A stretch of DNA of 26,655 bases from a virus (IMGVR_UViG_3300028800_000283:1-26655), one strand, 5' to 3'. Positions 6,322 through 15,279 are shown, numbered from the stretch's first letter. Notes: a model not told the origin generated them from the sequence alone. A program made the numbers and translations.

Positions 6322-7798
6322 AAGCTCCAGCTTTGCCAAGTAATTCAATACCTTGTCCGACTTTATAAATCGTCTGTCCACCAATAGTCCCAATGGGTAC
6401 GGTAGCGGCCTCCATTATATTCTTTAACGTTGTTCCTGTTCCGCCCTTAATAGCACCAGTCATCGCTTTTCTTCCGAGTGCGGAAATGCCATGAAGGTTT
6501 CCATAATCTATGTATGCCTGTTTTACGTTATCGCCAAGAGAATTATAGATAGTTTGACGAGACATTCCCGCGAGCGTATTACGTACGTCATTTAATGCAC
6601 CGGCAATGGGTTGTCCTTTATAAGCTTTTTCTGGCACAAACTCAGCCCATCCTTCTTTATATTTTTGAAGTTGAGCTAGGCTTATATCTTTTACTCCAGC
6701 AAAATCTTCCTTGATTGAATTAAGAGCATTTTTAAGAATCCCTAAACGCGTTGGGTCGTTTGTTTCACTTGTAATCTTTTGTTCGGCTTGATTTAGAAAG
6801 TCTGGAATATTTACCTTGGTATCTGACTGTTCAAGAGCTGGTTTTATCAAGCCACTCCATAGTTTTGTTTGTGCCTTTTTTGCTTGTACGCCCATGCTGG
6901 ATTCAGTACCCATAATTCCTTTATCAAAAGCTGCACTTGCGGCGGTACTAGGAGCTTTACCACTTCCTATATCAAGAACATTTTTAACTCTTTCAAGTAG
7001 TGGAGTAGATGCTTTATATGCCTGTAATAATCCAGCCTCTGCATCAGATTTTGGAATAAACATCTTTGCTACACCCTCTCCAGCTGATTTGAGAACATTT
7101 CCTATTGGAGCTGCTAATCCTCCCGCTACAGCACCTGCGGCAGTCGCAGTCGGATCACCACCTGTTTGAGCTGCTGTTACTGCGCCCGCAGATGTTGCCC
7201 CTACCGCACTATGCCCTAAAACTTTTAATATGCCACTCAATGCTTCCCCTGCTTTCGGGCCAAACTGTTCTGCAAACTTTGCCGTATCTACTGCTTTATT
7301 AATTGCGCCAGTCGCATCTGCCTCTGCTCCACCGGGGATGAAAAACTGTGCTATGTCTCCTCCTATTTTTCCTACTGTTTCTCCCGTGTTGGATGGTTGT
7401 GCAGTTGCCTGAAGATTTTTAATGGATTGTGCAGCTCCACCTTGTTCATTAGTTTTCAAATATCCAAGCCCGGGGATATTACTCATAGCATTGCCGATAT
7501 TCTTTCCGATGTTCGCTACACCAGCAACAGTTCCGATGGCAGATTTCGCAAGTCCCGTACCTACATCGTTAATAGTTCCTGTTACGGGGTTTGAGTTTAA
7601 CTTATCTAATAGTGATGGTGTTTGAGTAGACTGACTAGGTTGAGGAGGATTCTGCAAAGCTTGCTGGGCAAGTTGTGTTCTCCTGTCCTGTGTCTGTTGG
7701 ACGGCTGTCGAAGGCGGAGTAACCGAAGTAGTCTGCGGAGTGTTTGGGATTCCTAGTGCATTGTTCGCCGCCTGAATCTGTTGAAGTGATAGTGCCAT
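6260..7798 (-). CDS. Candidate internal virion (ejection) protein, Gly/Ala-rich
   Basis: 512 residues. The N-terminal 65 residues are disordered (Q/P/T-rich). Residues about 75-250 hold alternating Gly/Ala-rich amphipathic and hydrophobic segments (TGLAKSAIGTVAGVANIGKN; AVAGGLAAPIGNVLKSAGEG), typical of proteins that insert in membranes during DNA ejection. Residues 260-460 are helical and charged. A second Gly-rich hydrophobic part lies near the C-terminus (VPIGTIGGQTIYKVGQG). It is the last gene of the unit that begins with the fibre at 11891 and starts as TAA-A-ATG after the 754-residue protein. No lytic transglycosylase motif is visible. The role is inferred from composition and position. 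Confidence 0.45.
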   Translation of the reverse strand: MALSLQQIQAANNALGIPNTPQTTSVTPPSTAVQQTQDRRTQLAQQALQNPPQPSQSTQTPSLLDKLNSNPVTGTINDVGTGLAKSAIGTVAGVANIGKNIGNAMSNIPGLGYLKTNEQGGAAQSIKNLQATAQPSNTGETVGKIGGDIAQFFIPGGAEADATGAINKAVDTAKFAEQFGPKAGEALSGILKVLGHSAVGATSAGAVTAAQTGGDPTATAAGAVAGGLAAPIGNVLKSAGEGVAKMFIPKSDAEAGLLQAYKASTPLLERVKNVLDIGSGKAPSTAASAAFDKGIMGTESSMGVQAKKAQTKLWSGLIKPALEQSDTKVNIPDFLNQAEQKITSETNDPTRLGILKNALNSIKEDFAGVKDISLAQLQKYKEGWAEFVPEKAYKGQPIAGALNDVRNTLAGMSRQTIYNSLGDNVKQAYIDYGNLHGISALGRKAMTGAIKGGTGTTLKNIMEAATVPIGTIGGQTIYKVGQGIELLGKAGASTVKDLLGTASGSGDTSTSE

Positions 7799-7799
7799 T

Positions 7800-10064
7800 T
7801 TATTGATTCCAGTTTACTAAGTCCCCATAATTAGGGAAACCATGCGACGGGTCTTGGATGTAAGCGATAATATCTGAGTCCGACATATTTAATCCCGTAA
7901 GGGTGTTTATAGCATCGCTAACGCTTTTACCTGTTATAGAGTTTGTACCCTTTGCGTTGTTCTGTATATAAGTGTCTACCGCACCTGACGCTTTCGTTCC
8001 GTCGATAAGAAGTTTATCAGATGCACTTGGAGTCCCTACGAGTGCTTGTTCTCGATCGGTCATAAGTTTTGAAATATTAGCGATTTTTTGGTCAGCCACT
8101 GCTTTAGTATCGGTGTTTGAGGGAAAGGTGCTTTGCACTGCCTGCACCATACTCGCACCTCCACGGAAGCCTTGCGTACCTGAAATTGCCTTTAATACGT
8201 CTAGTGCCGCATCTTGAAACACTCCCGAAGCTGCAGCGTCGGGATTGGTCTGAAGTTCTTTCGCCATTGTAATCGCGGCGGAATAGTAGCTATCTCTTGC
8301 CGCCGCACTGTCGGTTGTAATTCCATCAAAGGCAGACTTAATGGTTTGAAGTTTACTTGTAGCATCGGCGATGTTTTGAATATCCAGTGCGATATTTTTA
8401 TTCGTTATAACTTTATACCCTGCGGCTTGAGCATCTGCTACGGCAGCATTAGCTTCAGTGGGCGTTCCCTTGAAGGCGGACATATCAACGTACTTAACGC
8501 CATTTGAAGCAAAGGCGACATACGGAGCAATCGAAGCTGGTGGGTTATAAACCAATCCCAAAGGACTAGTAACAGGAGAGGTCGCGCCGCTAAATCCGCT
8601 AGGAGTTCCTGCGTTCTTTCCTGCGGCAGTTCCAGCGGCTGTTGCATAGGCTTTATTATACGTCTGGGCGTTCTCCCAGGTAGTATAACTTTCGGGTACT
8701 TGGCCCGCTTTAGTAGCATCTTGAGTGTACTGAAGATACTGCCCCATATCACCCGTAAGCGTTGAAGTATATTGTCCAGCGGCAGATAACGCATCGGAAA
8801 GACTTGTCGAGTTTTTAATTGCATCTATAACACTTTGCGGAGCATTATTTCCTACGGCAGTTTTAAGAACTGAATTGATATCGGGAAGTGATGCAGAGTT
8901 TCCGGCCGCTACGAGAGCGTCTGCGATTGTTTTAGATGCCATGATAGCTTTTACGACATCGGGAGATGCGCCGTTTTTCTGTGCTGTCTGAGCGACTTGA
9001 AGAATATTCGCAGCATCAGGAGAAAGATTGGAGATAGTAGAAGCAATATCGGAAGAAGAAATGTCCGTATGTCCGTTCGCCTGAAGTGCGGCCAAGATGT
9101 CTTTCGGATTGGTTACTCCCGAAGCCATGACTTGCTGGACTGCGGCGTCCTTCATCGCCTGTTGGGTGTCTGCAATGACGGCTTTAAGACCATTCTGTAC
9201 ATCAGTTTGTGCCGCGTCATACGCATCATAAGCAGTCTTAAGGTTGGCAATGTCATTGTTCTGTAGAGATTGAGTAAGCGAAGCTACTGCTGAAGCTTCT
9301 TGTGTCTGTAGTGAAGCGATTTTATTTGCCCCTGCAGTAATGATTGAGCCGATAGTTTGCGCTTGGAAGCCACGATCAAACTCCGCCACGCCCGTCTGGA
9401 AGCCACGGATTTGAGCAGTATTAGTGTTGTTTGTATTTACGAGTCCCTGAGTATTGATAAGTTGCTGAAATTGCTGTTCAAGTCCGTTGATTTGAGCTTG
9501 TTCCCCTGCATTTAAAGGAGTTGAGCCATTCTGAATACTTGATACTGCGTTCGCAAAAGTTGTCGCCGCTTGTGCTTGTTTAGCATACGAGGCGTTCAAA
9601 GCGTCTACATTCGGATTTCCCGATGAAGTAGAACCCTGTGTGCCGTTCACATAGGTTACCTGTCCGTTCGCCCCAACTTGATAACCTTGACCGGAAGACG
9701 TGTAATAGGTTGGACTTCCCGCTGTTGCAGGGCCCGTCTGTTGCGTATTATAGACCGAAGTATCGGGATTGGCGTCGTTTGAGTTTTGGCCTCCATAGGG
9801 CACGCCCGTTTGTGGATTCACGCCGTAAGGGGCGCTCGATGATTGCGTAGAAGGCGCGGGAGTAGAATTAGGAGTATAACTTACCATAGCGGTATTACCT
9901 CCGTTGTTCGTAGGGGTTGTTCCGACAATCGTAGCCCCAGAAAGGGGATTTCCCTTTGAGTCGGTCGTCGCTGGAGCAACCGAACCAGAAGGAGGCGTCG
10001 GCGTTACGGGAGCCGGAGGGGTAGAAGGAACCGTCGGAGTAGGAGTGGTAGGGATGTCAGCCAT
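7800..10064 (-). CDS. Large Ala/Gln/Asn-rich helical protein, candidate internal virion protein
   Basis: 754 residues. The first 150 are a low-complexity Pro/Thr/Ser/Gly region (TPTPTVPSTPPAPVTPTPP). Residues about 150-470 are long helices rich in Ala, Gln and Asn (LEQQFQQLINTQ; VASLTQSLQNNDIANLKTAY), with repeated short units such as DVVKAIMASKTIADAL. The last 250 residues are mixed, with a small C-terminal domain ending SHGFPNYGDLVNWNQ. There are no Cys and few aromatic residues in the helical part. Such proteins in podovirus genomes are often ejected into the host with the DNA. It starts inside the stop of the previous gene (8-base overlap). A tail-shaft scaffold is an alternative. Confidence 0.45.
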   Translation of the reverse strand: MADIPTTPTPTVPSTPPAPVTPTPPSGSVAPATTDSKGNPLSGATIVGTTPTNNGGNTAMVSYTPNSTPAPSTQSSSAPYGVNPQTGVPYGGQNSNDANPDTSVYNTQQTGPATAGSPTYYTSSGQGYQVGANGQVTYVNGTQGSTSSGNPNVDALNASYAKQAQAATTFANAVSSIQNGSTPLNAGEQAQINGLEQQFQQLINTQGLVNTNNTNTAQIRGFQTGVAEFDRGFQAQTIGSIITAGANKIASLQTQEASAVASLTQSLQNNDIANLKTAYDAYDAAQTDVQNGLKAVIADTQQAMKDAAVQQVMASGVTNPKDILAALQANGHTDISSSDIASTISNLSPDAANILQVAQTAQKNGASPDVVKAIMASKTIADALVAAGNSASLPDINSVLKTAVGNNAPQSVIDAIKNSTSLSDALSAAGQYTSTLTGDMGQYLQYTQDATKAGQVPESYTTWENAQTYNKAYATAAGTAAGKNAGTPSGFSGATSPVTSPLGLVYNPPASIAPYVAFASNGVKYVDMSAFKGTPTEANAAVADAQAAGYKVITNKNIALDIQNIADATSKLQTIKSAFDGITTDSAAARDSYYSAAITMAKELQTNPDAAASGVFQDAALDVLKAISGTQGFRGGASMVQAVQSTFPSNTDTKAVADQKIANISKLMTDREQALVGTPSASDKLLIDGTKASGAVDTYIQNNAKGTNSITGKSVSDAINTLTGLNMSDSDIIAYIQDPSHGFPNYGDLVNWNQ

Positions 10065-10359
10065 TGGATAGTGCTTGCCGCTTTAGTTCAAGTTCTTTTT
10101 CCTTTAAGCGTTGTGCCATAAGTTCTTTTACGTGAGCTTGTATCTCTTGCCGGTCTTTTGCTTCGCGTTCCTGCTTATCTTTAGCCTTTGCAAATGCCTC
10201 ATTCATGCTTTTCAGGTGATAATCAGACACCTTCTTCTTATGCTCTTCGAGGTTTTTCACGATATCCGAAGCGTGCGTCTTGATGCGGTTCAATTCTTTT
10301 CTTGCCTTGCGGCTTGTGATTACTATAGGGGTAAAAGTTTTTCCCATATTTTTTACCAT
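10057..10359 (-). CDS. Small basic coiled-coil protein
   Basis: 100 residues, very rich in Lys, Glu and Arg. After a short beta-like N-terminus (MGKTFTPIVITSRKARKELN) it is one long charged helix (residues about 25-95). It overlaps the fibre gene by 7 bases and the next gene by 8, so translation of the three is probably coupled. Placed between fibre and internal proteins it might be a chaperone or a minor virion component. I do not recognise a family. An internal ATG at 10347 is an alternative start. Confidence 0.5.
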   Translation of the reverse strand: MVKNMGKTFTPIVITSRKARKELNRIKTHASDIVKNLEEHKKKVSDYHLKSMNEAFAKAKDKQEREAKDRQEIQAHVKELMAQRLKEKELELKRQALSNG

Positions 10360-11891
10360 TCAATAATTACTATTCCTGGTGCTCCATTACCCCCTCCTAT
10401 TACTGCAGTGGCCACTTCAATACTTCCACCGCTTGCCCCAGCTCCTGTGCCGCTGGCATTTTTTCCCGCTAATGCATTTCCTGAAGTTGGGGTTACAGAA
10501 GTTCCTCCAAGACCAGAATAACTATTTGCGCCCGCCCCACTTGTTCCGCTATTTCCATTACCACCTGAAGTTCCATTAGGCGATCCCGCTCCACCACCGT
10601 TTGCATTCCCAGCTCCGTTCTGTGAATTACCTGCTCCACCTCCCGTTACAATGAGGCTATCAAAGACCGAGTTGCCACCCGCCGTAGCACTCGTAGTTCC
10701 ACTTGTTGCACCAATTCCCGCAGAACCCACGGTAACTATGTAACTGCTGCCCGCCGTGACAATATAAGGATATCTAGATAGATAACCTCCACTACCCCCA
10801 CCCCCTGCGGATGCAACTTGGCTAGAGCCTGTCGTTGCTCCTCCACCCCCTCCACCCCCACCGTTTAAAGTGACATAGACCGTCGATATTCCTGTTGGAG
10901 TTACAAAAGTGCTCGATGATGTATAGATAATCCTATTTGAGAAATTGGAAATAGAACTTAATGTAGCCGGAGCATTCGCTACGGGGGTAACCAATTGGAA
11001 ATTCGTCCCGTCATATTCCAAGGTAATTATCTGGCCCACCGCTATATCACCTACGGCGGGACTCGTCGAGCCGTTCAGTTTAACGATATTCTTAGCGCCT
11101 AAACCATTCACATTTACCGAAACGGCCGCCGAAGTATTCGTATTGAGGACTTTTAATGAAAACGTTTGGCCTGCGGTATACGCCGAAATTGCCGGAGAAG
11201 GTGCAATCGTAATGATGTTCGCGCTCGGAGAAGTGTCCAATACATAATCGGAAAGGAGCGTGGATCTCTGGGTATTAAGGGGTTGGACAAGATAAGCGGA
11301 TGTAGAGCCAACAAGGGTTTTTGCATCTACCTGTGCCTGAGTTGCAATCTGAACGATACCTTTCGTAGTGGTATTAGCATTCGGGGCTCCAGCGACCGCA
11401 ACCGTATCTACATATTTTTTTGGAGCAAATTGTGCATCAAGCATCGGCGCAAGGTATGAATCCTGCTGGGGAATGTTCGCCGATGAAAACGTAATGAGCG
11501 AGTTCACCATCCCGTCGGTGTTCTTGTTCACGAACTCGTTATAAAATCCTGACGTGTTGGAGAGGATCGCGGTCGTCGCTCCTGCATGAGTCTTTGAAAG
11601 GCCTGTCGTTGCGGTATAAGGGTAAACAAAGGCGACGTATTTTACTCCCGTCAGGGTTGCGGTGCCATTACTGTTCTGCGTAACTCCCGTGAACGAAACC
11701 TGTTCTTCGTTCGTCCCGTTGCCGGGTTCAAGGGTAAGGAATGCAATCGTCCCCAATTGGGACATCTGAATCAATGTCCCGTCGATCTGGGTGAATGTCT
11801 GAAGGGTAAGGGTCGTATCGCCGATGATCGCGCCCGCGCCCGAGAGGAGGAAGGGTTGCGCCTGAAGAGGCAGAAAGTTCGTGGTGGACAA
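10353..11891 (-). CDS. Tail fibre with polyglycine-rich receptor-binding tip
   Basis: 512 residues from a TTG at 11891. Residues about 1-150 are a beta-rich base domain that may attach to the virion. MLDAQFAPKKYVDTV and NANTTTKGIVQIATQAQVDA are typical phage tail-fibre repeat sequences. After a beta domain (about 215-320) comes a glycine-rich C-terminal region (about 345-505) with runs of up to eight Gly and motifs such as GGGGSGGYLSRYPYIV and GGGAGN, ending in GNGAPGIVIIEW, the usual finish of polyglycine-sandwich adhesin domains. That domain normally binds the host receptor. It is the first gene after a good promoter; ACGGGC lies 8 bases before the TTG and no Shine-Dalgarno is visible. Confidence 0.75.
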   Translation of the reverse strand: MSTTNFLPLQAQPFLLSGAGAIIGDTTLTLQTFTQIDGTLIQMSQLGTIAFLTLEPGNGTNEEQVSFTGVTQNSNGTATLTGVKYVAFVYPYTATTGLSKTHAGATTAILSNTSGFYNEFVNKNTDGMVNSLITFSSANIPQQDSYLAPMLDAQFAPKKYVDTVAVAGAPNANTTTKGIVQIATQAQVDAKTLVGSTSAYLVQPLNTQRSTLLSDYVLDTSPSANIITIAPSPAISAYTAGQTFSLKVLNTNTSAAVSVNVNGLGAKNIVKLNGSTSPAVGDIAVGQIITLEYDGTNFQLVTPVANAPATLSSISNFSNRIIYTSSSTFVTPTGISTVYVTLNGGGGGGGGATTGSSQVASAGGGGSGGYLSRYPYIVTAGSSYIVTVGSAGIGATSGTTSATAGGNSVFDSLIVTGGGAGNSQNGAGNANGGGAGSPNGTSGGNGNSGTSGAGANSYSGLGGTSVTPTSGNALAGKNASGTGAGASGGSIEVATAVIGGGNGAPGIVIIEW

Positions 11892-11899
11892 GTAAGTTA

Positions 11900-11943
11900 G
11901 CCCGTTATGGTTTCATTATAATGCATTCAATCCCTTATGTAAA
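11900..11943 (-). promoter_or_regulatory. Promoter for the fibre/ejection operon, with ACGGGC element
   Basis: On the minus strand TTTACA (11943-11938), a 17-base spacer and TATAAT (11920-11915) are followed 9 bases later by ACGGGC (11905-11900). The -35 box overlaps the end of the nozzle gene. The fibre start codon is 8 bases after the element. It is the only one of the six without a TTGC -35 box. Confidence 0.65.
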
Positions 11944-13846
11944 CCGATTCTTCGGGGGCTCCTCTCGCATTCAGACCGAAGGCAATGAGTTGGAACTGCT
12001 GATTGATTCCATTAATGGAAAATGATACCGAACTCTCGAAGAAATTAGTATTCCCAAATGTCGGTTCCCAACGAAATTTCGGCGGCAAACCCTGAATGGA
12101 CGAACTCATACCTCCTCCAAGTTTTTGCTTTCCCAAAGAATCTTCTCCGAGGGGCCCTAATTCGGCGGGAATGCAGACATACTGTTTATTCGCCCCTGAC
12201 AGCATAAAAGTCTTCTCGGTTGCACATCCGTCCAATTCATACGTAACTCCCGCAGAAAGGGTCGTATTGGCAGAAATATATCCCTCCACATAGAGCGCTG
12301 TCGCCGATTTAAGGATGTGCCGAGAACCGTACTGTTCGTAGGAAAACACCATATCGCAAGGAATAGGATAGCCGGAGAAACCGGGATAAACACGATCCGC
12401 ATACCCCGTGAATAACTGATAAGATTCCGAAGTATTGTAGCCGTGTCCGTAGAGTTGCCCTCCGACAACAAAGAACCGTGAAACGGGGATGGTTAGCGGC
12501 GCGTCCCAGGTCTGGGAGGTCAGGGAATATGAAAGCACCAGTCCTTCCTTCGGCACAGCGACGTAGATATAGTATCGGTAGTAAAATATGGAACCGTCCG
12601 TGAAATCGTAGGAATCAATATCCAACTTGATGGGGTCGCTGATGTTCTGCACTTGCGCCTGGGTCAGATACGTCGGTAAAACCCCCATCATATCAATCGT
12701 CGTTTCGTTTGAGGCGGAAATGATGTAGTTCTTCATGTTGGAAACCATCGCCTGACTTAAGGCTCCCTGCTGTTTGCCTATTTTCAAAGGCAGCATCCCG
12801 AATGTTTCATAGGGATTTCCCGATGCGTCCGCTCCTGCGGTGAAAATCGTGGTATACCATAAATCCTGCCCTGCGGAAACATACATCGTTGCCTGCGTTC
12901 CTGTCCCTTGAACGATAAAAGCGGTTGTATTCTGGTCTAACACTCCCGAACCGCCTTCGCCCGGCTGACGAGGCGTGGAGTGGGAGTAGTCGGTATAGGA
13001 ATTGACCTTAGAAAGCCAAATTGCGGCGTTTTTTGTAGAGCCAAGATATATCTGGTTGTTGAGAACCGAGATTACGTTAGGGCTGAATCCCGTTGGAGGA
13101 CCGGTGAAAGTAGACGTAGCCGTTACAATGACTGATTGATGAGCCACCGCTCCTACAGTGATACCCGAAGCATCGGGAGTTACTCCCGTTAATGTCGTCG
13201 TTCCTTCGCCGCCCGTATAGGTAAAGACCGAAGAACCAACCACGATCGAGCGGGGAGACGTAGAAGCATAGAATCCTAAATCAGTCCATGTGGTTGTTCC
13301 GTTGGTCGTGATAGAAGCCGAGGTAGAAGTATTGATAGTCGTGACCGCGCCGTTCCACTCATAGATATTCCCATTTCCATTGACTCCTAAAGCAACACGT
13401 TCGGATTCATTGGTATTCCAAAAGCCCGTAAAGTTAAAATTGCTGTCCGTAAGTCCAGTAACGAGATCAGTCCATGTTACCGTTCCGTCGGATGCAACAT
13501 AGCGAAACTGCATCTTTCCATCGGAACCCGTATCATTAAAACCCGTCCGAATATGGGATTCCAACCCTGCGCCATTTATAAAATCAAAAGCTCCCAGAAT
13601 AGGAGCGGCTATCGTTGAAGTAGCGCCGTCCAACGAATACCCTTTTCTTATTTGAATACGCTCCGATACGTTCGTTTGGACGTTCTTTGAACCTTTAATC
13701 AAAACACCAGGGGCAAGGTTCGTAATATCCTCACGGTTTCGGTATCCATATTTATAACTGGATACCAAAGAAAACTCAGCAGAACGTGCGGCAATAAGCC
13801 GACGTTCCATCGCATATCCTTGCCCATGTCCCGCGGGAGCTGCCAT
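11927..13846 (-). CDS. Tail nozzle / tail tip candidate, beta-propeller-like
   Basis: 639 residues, almost all beta. After a helical N-terminus come repeated blades with W/Y-G-N signatures (ALGVNGNGNIYEWNG, NVISVLNNQIYLGSTKNAAI, MYVSAGQDLWYTTIF, YYRYYIYVAVPKEGLVLSYS, FFVVGGQLYGHG). N-terminal DITNLAPGVLIKGSKNV and QIRKGY resemble the start of phage nozzle or head-stabilising proteins (P22 gp10 and T7 gp12 functional class). Position after the connector candidate and before the fibre fits a nozzle. It starts by a TAATG one-base overlap with the preceding small gene. Family naming is inference; a beta-rich structural role is clear. Confidence 0.55.
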   Translation of the reverse strand: MAAPAGHGQGYAMERRLIAARSAEFSLVSSYKYGYRNREDITNLAPGVLIKGSKNVQTNVSERIQIRKGYSLDGATSTIAAPILGAFDFINGAGLESHIRTGFNDTGSDGKMQFRYVASDGTVTWTDLVTGLTDSNFNFTGFWNTNESERVALGVNGNGNIYEWNGAVTTINTSTSASITTNGTTTWTDLGFYASTSPRSIVVGSSVFTYTGGEGTTTLTGVTPDASGITVGAVAHQSVIVTATSTFTGPPTGFSPNVISVLNNQIYLGSTKNAAIWLSKVNSYTDYSHSTPRQPGEGGSGVLDQNTTAFIVQGTGTQATMYVSAGQDLWYTTIFTAGADASGNPYETFGMLPLKIGKQQGALSQAMVSNMKNYIISASNETTIDMMGVLPTYLTQAQVQNISDPIKLDIDSYDFTDGSIFYYRYYIYVAVPKEGLVLSYSLTSQTWDAPLTIPVSRFFVVGGQLYGHGYNTSESYQLFTGYADRVYPGFSGYPIPCDMVFSYEQYGSRHILKSATALYVEGYISANTTLSAGVTYELDGCATEKTFMLSGANKQYVCIPAELGPLGEDSLGKQKLGGGMSSSIQGLPPKFRWEPTFGNTNFFESSVSFSINGINQQFQLIAFGLNARGAPEESVYIRD

Positions 13847-13980
13847 TATTTCTTTTTGTTGGTTTTCTTCTTACCCTCTTTTTTTGCTACCACCTCGTTT
13901 GCGTTAAGCAACGCATCTGCTAATGCTTTTTCACTTGCTCCCTGCATCGTGCTGACGATAATTTTATTCGTACCGCTCAT
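13846..13980 (-). CDS. 44-residue basic protein of unknown function
   Basis: Starts as TAG-C-ATG after the HExxH gene and ends TAATG into the nozzle gene, so it fits the operon exactly. The first 30 residues could form an amphipathic helix (MQGASEKALADALLNANEVV). The last 14 are almost only Lys with Asn and Thr (KKEGKKKTNKKK). The basic tail suggests binding to nucleic acid or to an acidic partner. No family is recognised. Confidence 0.55.
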   Translation of the reverse strand: MSGTNKIIVSTMQGASEKALADALLNANEVVAKKEGKKKTNKKK

Positions 13981-13981
13981 G

Positions 13982-14407
13982 CTATACCAACCCCATTATG
14001 GAAATCTTCCGTACTGACTTTTTCGGAGAAGATGACTTTTTGGCAGTTGTTTCTTTATATTTTTTATACATTGCGCCAGGTTCGACGTTCCCGCGCCCCA
14101 TTTTATACTTTCGCTTTATTGCTCCGGCCTTATAGTGCATAGTCTTGCGTTTCACCTTATCGGCCAATGCTCTTTTTCCCGATAACGACATTTCTTTCAT
14201 GGCTACTTTGGTCTTTTTGTAGGTCGTTTTTTCCGTCGCCTGGGGGTGTTTGGCGTGGAACGTTTCGTGGTAGACGGTATCAGCCAACTCTTTGACATCC
14301 CCCTTGTGCTTACGGACGTTCACCTTGATTGTTCCACCTTCTTCCTCCCCAAACGCTTTGATGTGGTTATCAACTACTATTTTCCGCTTGGGGAGTTTCT
14401 TTTTCAT
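13982..14407 (-). CDS. Lys-rich protein with HExxH motif, possible zinc metallopeptidase-like
   Basis: 141 residues. The N-terminal part has short beta segments (RKIVVDNHIKAFG; GTIKVNVRKHKG), then a helix with LADTVYHETFHAKHP, where His47-Glu48-x-x-His51 is the zinc-peptidase signature in the right setting (hydrophobic residue before, second His three later). The C-terminal 80 residues are strongly basic (KRKYKMGRGNVEPGAMYKKY). Such small HExxH proteins occur in phages with unknown function. It might be a virion maturation protease or have lost activity. It lies between the connector-like and nozzle-like genes. Third metal ligand not identified. Confidence 0.5.
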   Translation of the reverse strand: MKKKLPKRKIVVDNHIKAFGEEEGGTIKVNVRKHKGDVKELADTVYHETFHAKHPQATEKTTYKKTKVAMKEMSLSGKRALADKVKRKTMHYKAGAIKRKYKMGRGNVEPGAMYKKYKETTAKKSSSPKKSVRKISIMGLV

Positions 14408-14408
14408 G

Positions 14409-14552
14409 TTATTCGTTCGATGTGGGGATAGTGGACAAATCCACGCCCACTGCAGGAACTTCCACTACCGCTTCAACGGCAGGAACCGCAGGCGTCCCCT
14501 CGAACGTCTTTTCGGTTCCGTCGTCATAGGTGATGACAGCTTTTACGATCAT
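14409..14552 (-). CDS. 47-residue protein with Val/Pro/Ala repeat
   Basis: Fits between neighbours by TAA-C-ATG at both ends. It begins MIVKAVITYDDGTEKTFEG, an amphipathic beta hairpin, continues with the repeat PAVPAVEAVVEVPAVGV and ends in a polar tail. No family is recognised. Unlike its neighbours it is acidic rather than basic. Confidence 0.55.
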   Translation of the reverse strand: MIVKAVITYDDGTEKTFEGTPAVPAVEAVVEVPAVGVDLSTIPTSNE

Positions 14553-14553
14553 G

Positions 14554-15180
14554 TTAGCAATTACAGGTCTTACAATGTTTCATCGACCCTTTATGATGCT
14601 CTTTCTCGTGTTTGGTATGAACTTTCTTCTTACCGTGGTAATTCGCCTGACCGGGAGCTGCATGAGCCGCACGCGCCAAGTTTCCGATCACGCCGCCCGG
14701 AACGCCCTGAGCTTTGAGTTGCGCCGCACGGCCGCCATGGCCGAGTGCGTTCGATTTGCCCTCGAACTTTCCCGTCGTCTTGATGGTCTTCTTATGCTTG
14801 CGGTGCTTCGAGTGCTTGCGCTTCGCCATCATTGCCGTTGTTTCTGAATTATTCATCGGAGAATACTTCGGCATAAACTGATTTTCCGTCATGCTTCCTG
14901 GAAGGCTCATGGAACGAGCATTGTTGGCAACGACTTTCCGTTTCTTCGTGTGCTTCTTGAGTTTCGGCATTGCTGAAGGTTTGGTCACGAGTGACTTTGG
15001 ATAGAGCTGTTTCGGAACAGACACTTTGGGAGCTTTTGTCGTGAACTTCGGAGCCTTAGGAAGGGTTACTTTTGGCATCTTTACCGACGCAACCGCTTTC
15101 ATATGCTTCCTTTTCTTTTCCTGGAACGCATTGAAGCGTTCGCCAGGCTTATATATCTTTTTCATATTTTCGGAAATCAT
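14554..15180 (-). CDS. Very basic Lys-rich protein, possible DNA-condensing virion protein
   Basis: 208 residues with extreme Lys, Arg and His content. Residues 34-62 repeat a K-x-P-K-V/F-x-x-P unit (MPKVTLPKAPKFTTKAPKVS). There are further basic blocks at about 74-84 (KKHTKKRKVV) and 118-133 (KRKHSKHRKHKKTIK). A small Gly/Ala-rich region (GHGGRAAQLKAQGVPGGVIG) precedes a His/Lys-rich end with CKTCNC, possibly metal-binding. The start overlaps an acidic mini-gene by ATGA. No family is recognised. The composition suggests binding to DNA, RNA or an acidic partner inside the head or neck. Confidence 0.55.
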   Translation of the reverse strand: MISENMKKIYKPGERFNAFQEKKRKHMKAVASVKMPKVTLPKAPKFTTKAPKVSVPKQLYPKSLVTKPSAMPKLKKHTKKRKVVANNARSMSLPGSMTENQFMPKYSPMNNSETTAMMAKRKHSKHRKHKKTIKTTGKFEGKSNALGHGGRAAQLKAQGVPGGVIGNLARAAHAAPGQANYHGKKKVHTKHEKEHHKGSMKHCKTCNC

Positions 15181-15278
15181 ACTTCTTCGTAATAGATTTT
15201 TTTCTCTAATTCGTTAATTTCTTCGGACTCGTCATCCAGCAGTTCTTCTTCTGCTTCAATGAGTTCGTCCTCGTCCAT
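15177..15278 (-). CDS. 33-residue acidic protein
   Basis: MDEDELIEAEEELLDDESEE continues to 33 residues, 17 of them Asp or Glu, probably one helix. It starts as TGA-T-ATG after the connector-like gene, and its stop overlaps the start of the Lys-rich gene by ATGA. The coupling suggests it may shield or chaperone that basic protein. This is inference from charge and order only. Confidence 0.55.
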   Translation of the reverse strand: MDEDELIEAEEELLDDESEEINELEKKIYYEEV

Positions 15279-15279
15279 A

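Noticed and set aside
8641-8680. TATAAT inside the 754-residue gene (and others at about 6541, 9735, 23788 and 25195) as further promoters
   Set aside because: No matching -35 box, no ACGGGY after them, and they lie within long coding frames.
10780-10870. C/A-rich simple repeat
   Set aside because: It encodes the polyglycine tip of the fibre in frame, so it is explained by the protein.
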